Part shown: positions 62,828-64,000 of the stretch, one piece after another
Layout of the letters: every line of letters begins with the position of its first letter
Numbering within the stretch: position 1 is the first letter of the stretch
Origin: Myxococcota bacterium
GTDB lineage: Bacteria > Myxococcota_C > UBA6777
Assembly: GCA_023150835.1 (NCBI GenBank)
Contig: JAKLKB010000022.1
Location: 3,388-67,387 of the forward strand
Direction of reading: 5' to 3'
Length of the DNA stretch: 64,000 bases
The notes under the pieces: model-generated
The model's input: only the letters and a program-made list of their open reading frames with translations
Told to the model about the DNA's origin: nothing
Database searches by the model: none
Position numbers and translations under genes: made by a program

Positions 62828-64000
62828 ATGACGAAGTTCAACCCCCAAGATCCGCAACACGTCCACAGCCCTCCGTCCGAACAAGACGACGGCGATTCCA
62901 CCATCGTCCACGGCTCCAACAAAACCTCCTCGGCTCCTTCGGGCGTCTATGCCCACAATCGCCTTGATTTCGATTTCTCCGAAGACTTCGGCCAAGACGA
63001 CGACGACGACGACGGCGGCGATGCCACCATGCTTTCAAACGCTCCCCCCGAATTCGATGCGGGCGGAGGCGCACCTCTCGAAGCGCAATGCGTTGCAGGC
63101 CGCTACGAACTGATCTCCTTGATCGGTGAAGGCGCTACGGGCAAAGTCTACCGCGCACGCGACCTCGAACTCGACGATATCATCGCCCTCAAACTCTTGC
63201 TCCCCGGGCAAATCCAAAATCCCGAGATCCTCGCTCGTTTTAAGCGCGAAGTTCGACTCTCCCGAAAAATTACACACCGCAACGTCGCTCGGGTCTTCGA
63301 TCTTGGCGAAGAAAACGGACGCTATTATCTCACGATGGAACTGATCAACGGCAAGTCCCTTGATCGTATCCTTGAACATCGCGGAACCCTCCCTCTCTTC
63401 GAAGCCTACGACCTCGCCATCCAGATCTGCGAAGGACTCTATGCCGCCCACAGCGTCGAAGTCATCCACCGCGACCTCAAACCCGAAAACATCCTCGTCG
63501 AATACAACGGACGCGCCGTCATTACAGACTTTGGCATCGCTCGACACGCCTCGGGATCTCGTGACTTTCAAACCGTCGTCGGTAGCGTCATCGGCACCCC
63601 CGCTTATATGGCCCCCGAACAGATCGCCACCAACTCCCAAATCGACGCCCGCGCTGATATCTACGCCTTCGGAGCGATCCTCTTTGAGATGGTCACAGGA
63701 CAACAGGCTTGGCAAGGCGATAACGTCTTCGCCATCATCGCCGCTCGGCTCACCAACCCACCCCCCGATCCGCGACGCTACAACCTCTCTCTCCCCACCC
63801 CTCTTGCCGAACTGATCCTCCAATGCATGGAACGCGAACCCCAACAACGCCCCCACCACATCGCAAACGTTCTTCAAACACTCCAGTCTCTTCGCAACCT
63901 CCCACAAGGCCCCCCCACCGACAACCAAGCCACCATCGCTTCTCTTGACGTTCTCTCTGTCCCCCCCCCTCGTGCTTCTTCTCATACCCCCTTCCCTTCT
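62828..64000 (+). CDS. Ser/Thr protein kinase (cut by window end)
   Basis: 391 codons visible, no stop before the edge. A 90-residue acidic, disordered N-terminus (DDDDDDGGDAT) precedes a complete kinase domain at about 92-350: GEGATGKVY loop, Lys in IALKL, HRDLKPEN catalytic loop, DFGIAR and GTPAYMAPEQ. After it the chain becomes Pro/Ser-rich, as in the other kinase of this window, so a membrane segment or sensor domain may follow outside. AGGAAA lies about eight bases before the ATG. It is divergent from the small gene pair at 61620-62623. Confidence 0.92.
   Translation, partial: MTKFNPQDPQHVHSPPSEQDDGDSTIVHGSNKTSSAPSGVYAHNRLDFDFSEDFGQDDDDDDGGDATMLSNAPPEFDAGGGAPLEAQCVAGRYELISLIGEGATGKVYRARDLELDDIIALKLLLPGQIQNPEILARFKREVRLSRKITHRNVARVFDLGEENGRYYLTMELINGKSLDRILEHRGTLPLFEAYDLAIQICEGLYAAHSVEVIHRDLKPENILVEYNGRAVITDFGIARHASGSRDFQTVVGSVIGTPAYMAPEQIATNSQIDARADIYAFGAILFEMVTGQQAWQGDNVFAIIAARLTNPPPDPRRYNLSLPTPLAELILQCMEREPQQRPHHIANVLQTLQSLRNLPQGPPTDNQATIASLDVLSVPPPRASSHTPFPS

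Overview
The window looks like a chromosome segment of a Myxococcota-type (deltaproteobacterial) organism of moderate GC. This is inferred from content: four giant cysteine-rich lipoproteins built of Stig1-like and MopE-like (DNDCDG) repeats with WD40, RCC1 or other propellers, two Hanks-type Ser/Thr kinases, a PEGA protein, and a collagen/adhesin-like surface protein, mixed with ordinary biosynthesis genes. No rRNA, tRNA, CRISPR array, prophage or intact insertion sequence was seen.

Layout. 0.3-1.7 kb: membrane C39-peptidase-like protein overlapping a dCMP deaminase (minus). 1.9-4.2 kb: large cytoplasmic protein with a possible caspase-type His/Cys dyad. 4.3-9 kb: metallophosphoesterase, an unknown Ser-rich repeat protein, mannose-6-phosphate isomerase. 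9.3-12.6 kb: crotonyl-CoA carboxylase/reductase fused to two CBS domains, then an AarF/UbiB-type kinase. 13.6-18.2 kb: carA-carB. 18.4-23.2 kb: a very large penicillin-binding protein. 23.3-29.8 kb (minus): lipoprotein, CreB-like regulator, CreC-like kinase, then a MopE/WD40 lipoprotein. 30-33.3 kb: Ser/Thr kinase and PEGA protein. 33.3-36.3 kb: tethered GH1 glycosidase (minus) and a divergent agmatinase/arginase-family enzyme. 36.4-39.5 kb: folate genes pabB-pabA-pabC. 39.7-44.8 kb: rubredoxin, methyltransferase, and a 1,175-residue GlmS-like protein. 44.8-45.1 kb: relic of an IscB-type nuclease. 45.4-58.2 kb: surface block (RCC1 lipoprotein, collagen-like protein, queD, two Stig1-repeat lipoproteins). 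58.5-64 kb: membrane protein, saccharopine dehydrogenase, two unknown genes and a kinase cut by the window edge.

The intergenic DNA is as distinctive as the genes. Family A is a structured element of about 125 bp found nine times, nearly always at gene ends; two of its copies are fused to microsatellite expansions. Family B is a MITE-like element of about 110-120 bp with terminal repeats of the type TCATACGAKATCCG, found six times; some copies supply an intrinsic terminator or the last codons of a neighbouring gene. Family C is a single short MITE whose apparent empty site is preserved nearby. Short local duplications of 30-60 bp are frequent, one of them copying the pabA stop/pabC start junction.

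Functional links are strongest for pabBAC (4-aminobenzoate), carAB (carbamoyl phosphate), the CreBC-like pair with its upstream lipoprotein, and the surface/signalling set. The most unusual proteins are the Ccr-CBS fusion, the oversized GlmS-like protein and the caspase-like candidate. All function calls come from reading motifs in the translated sequence; no database search was possible.
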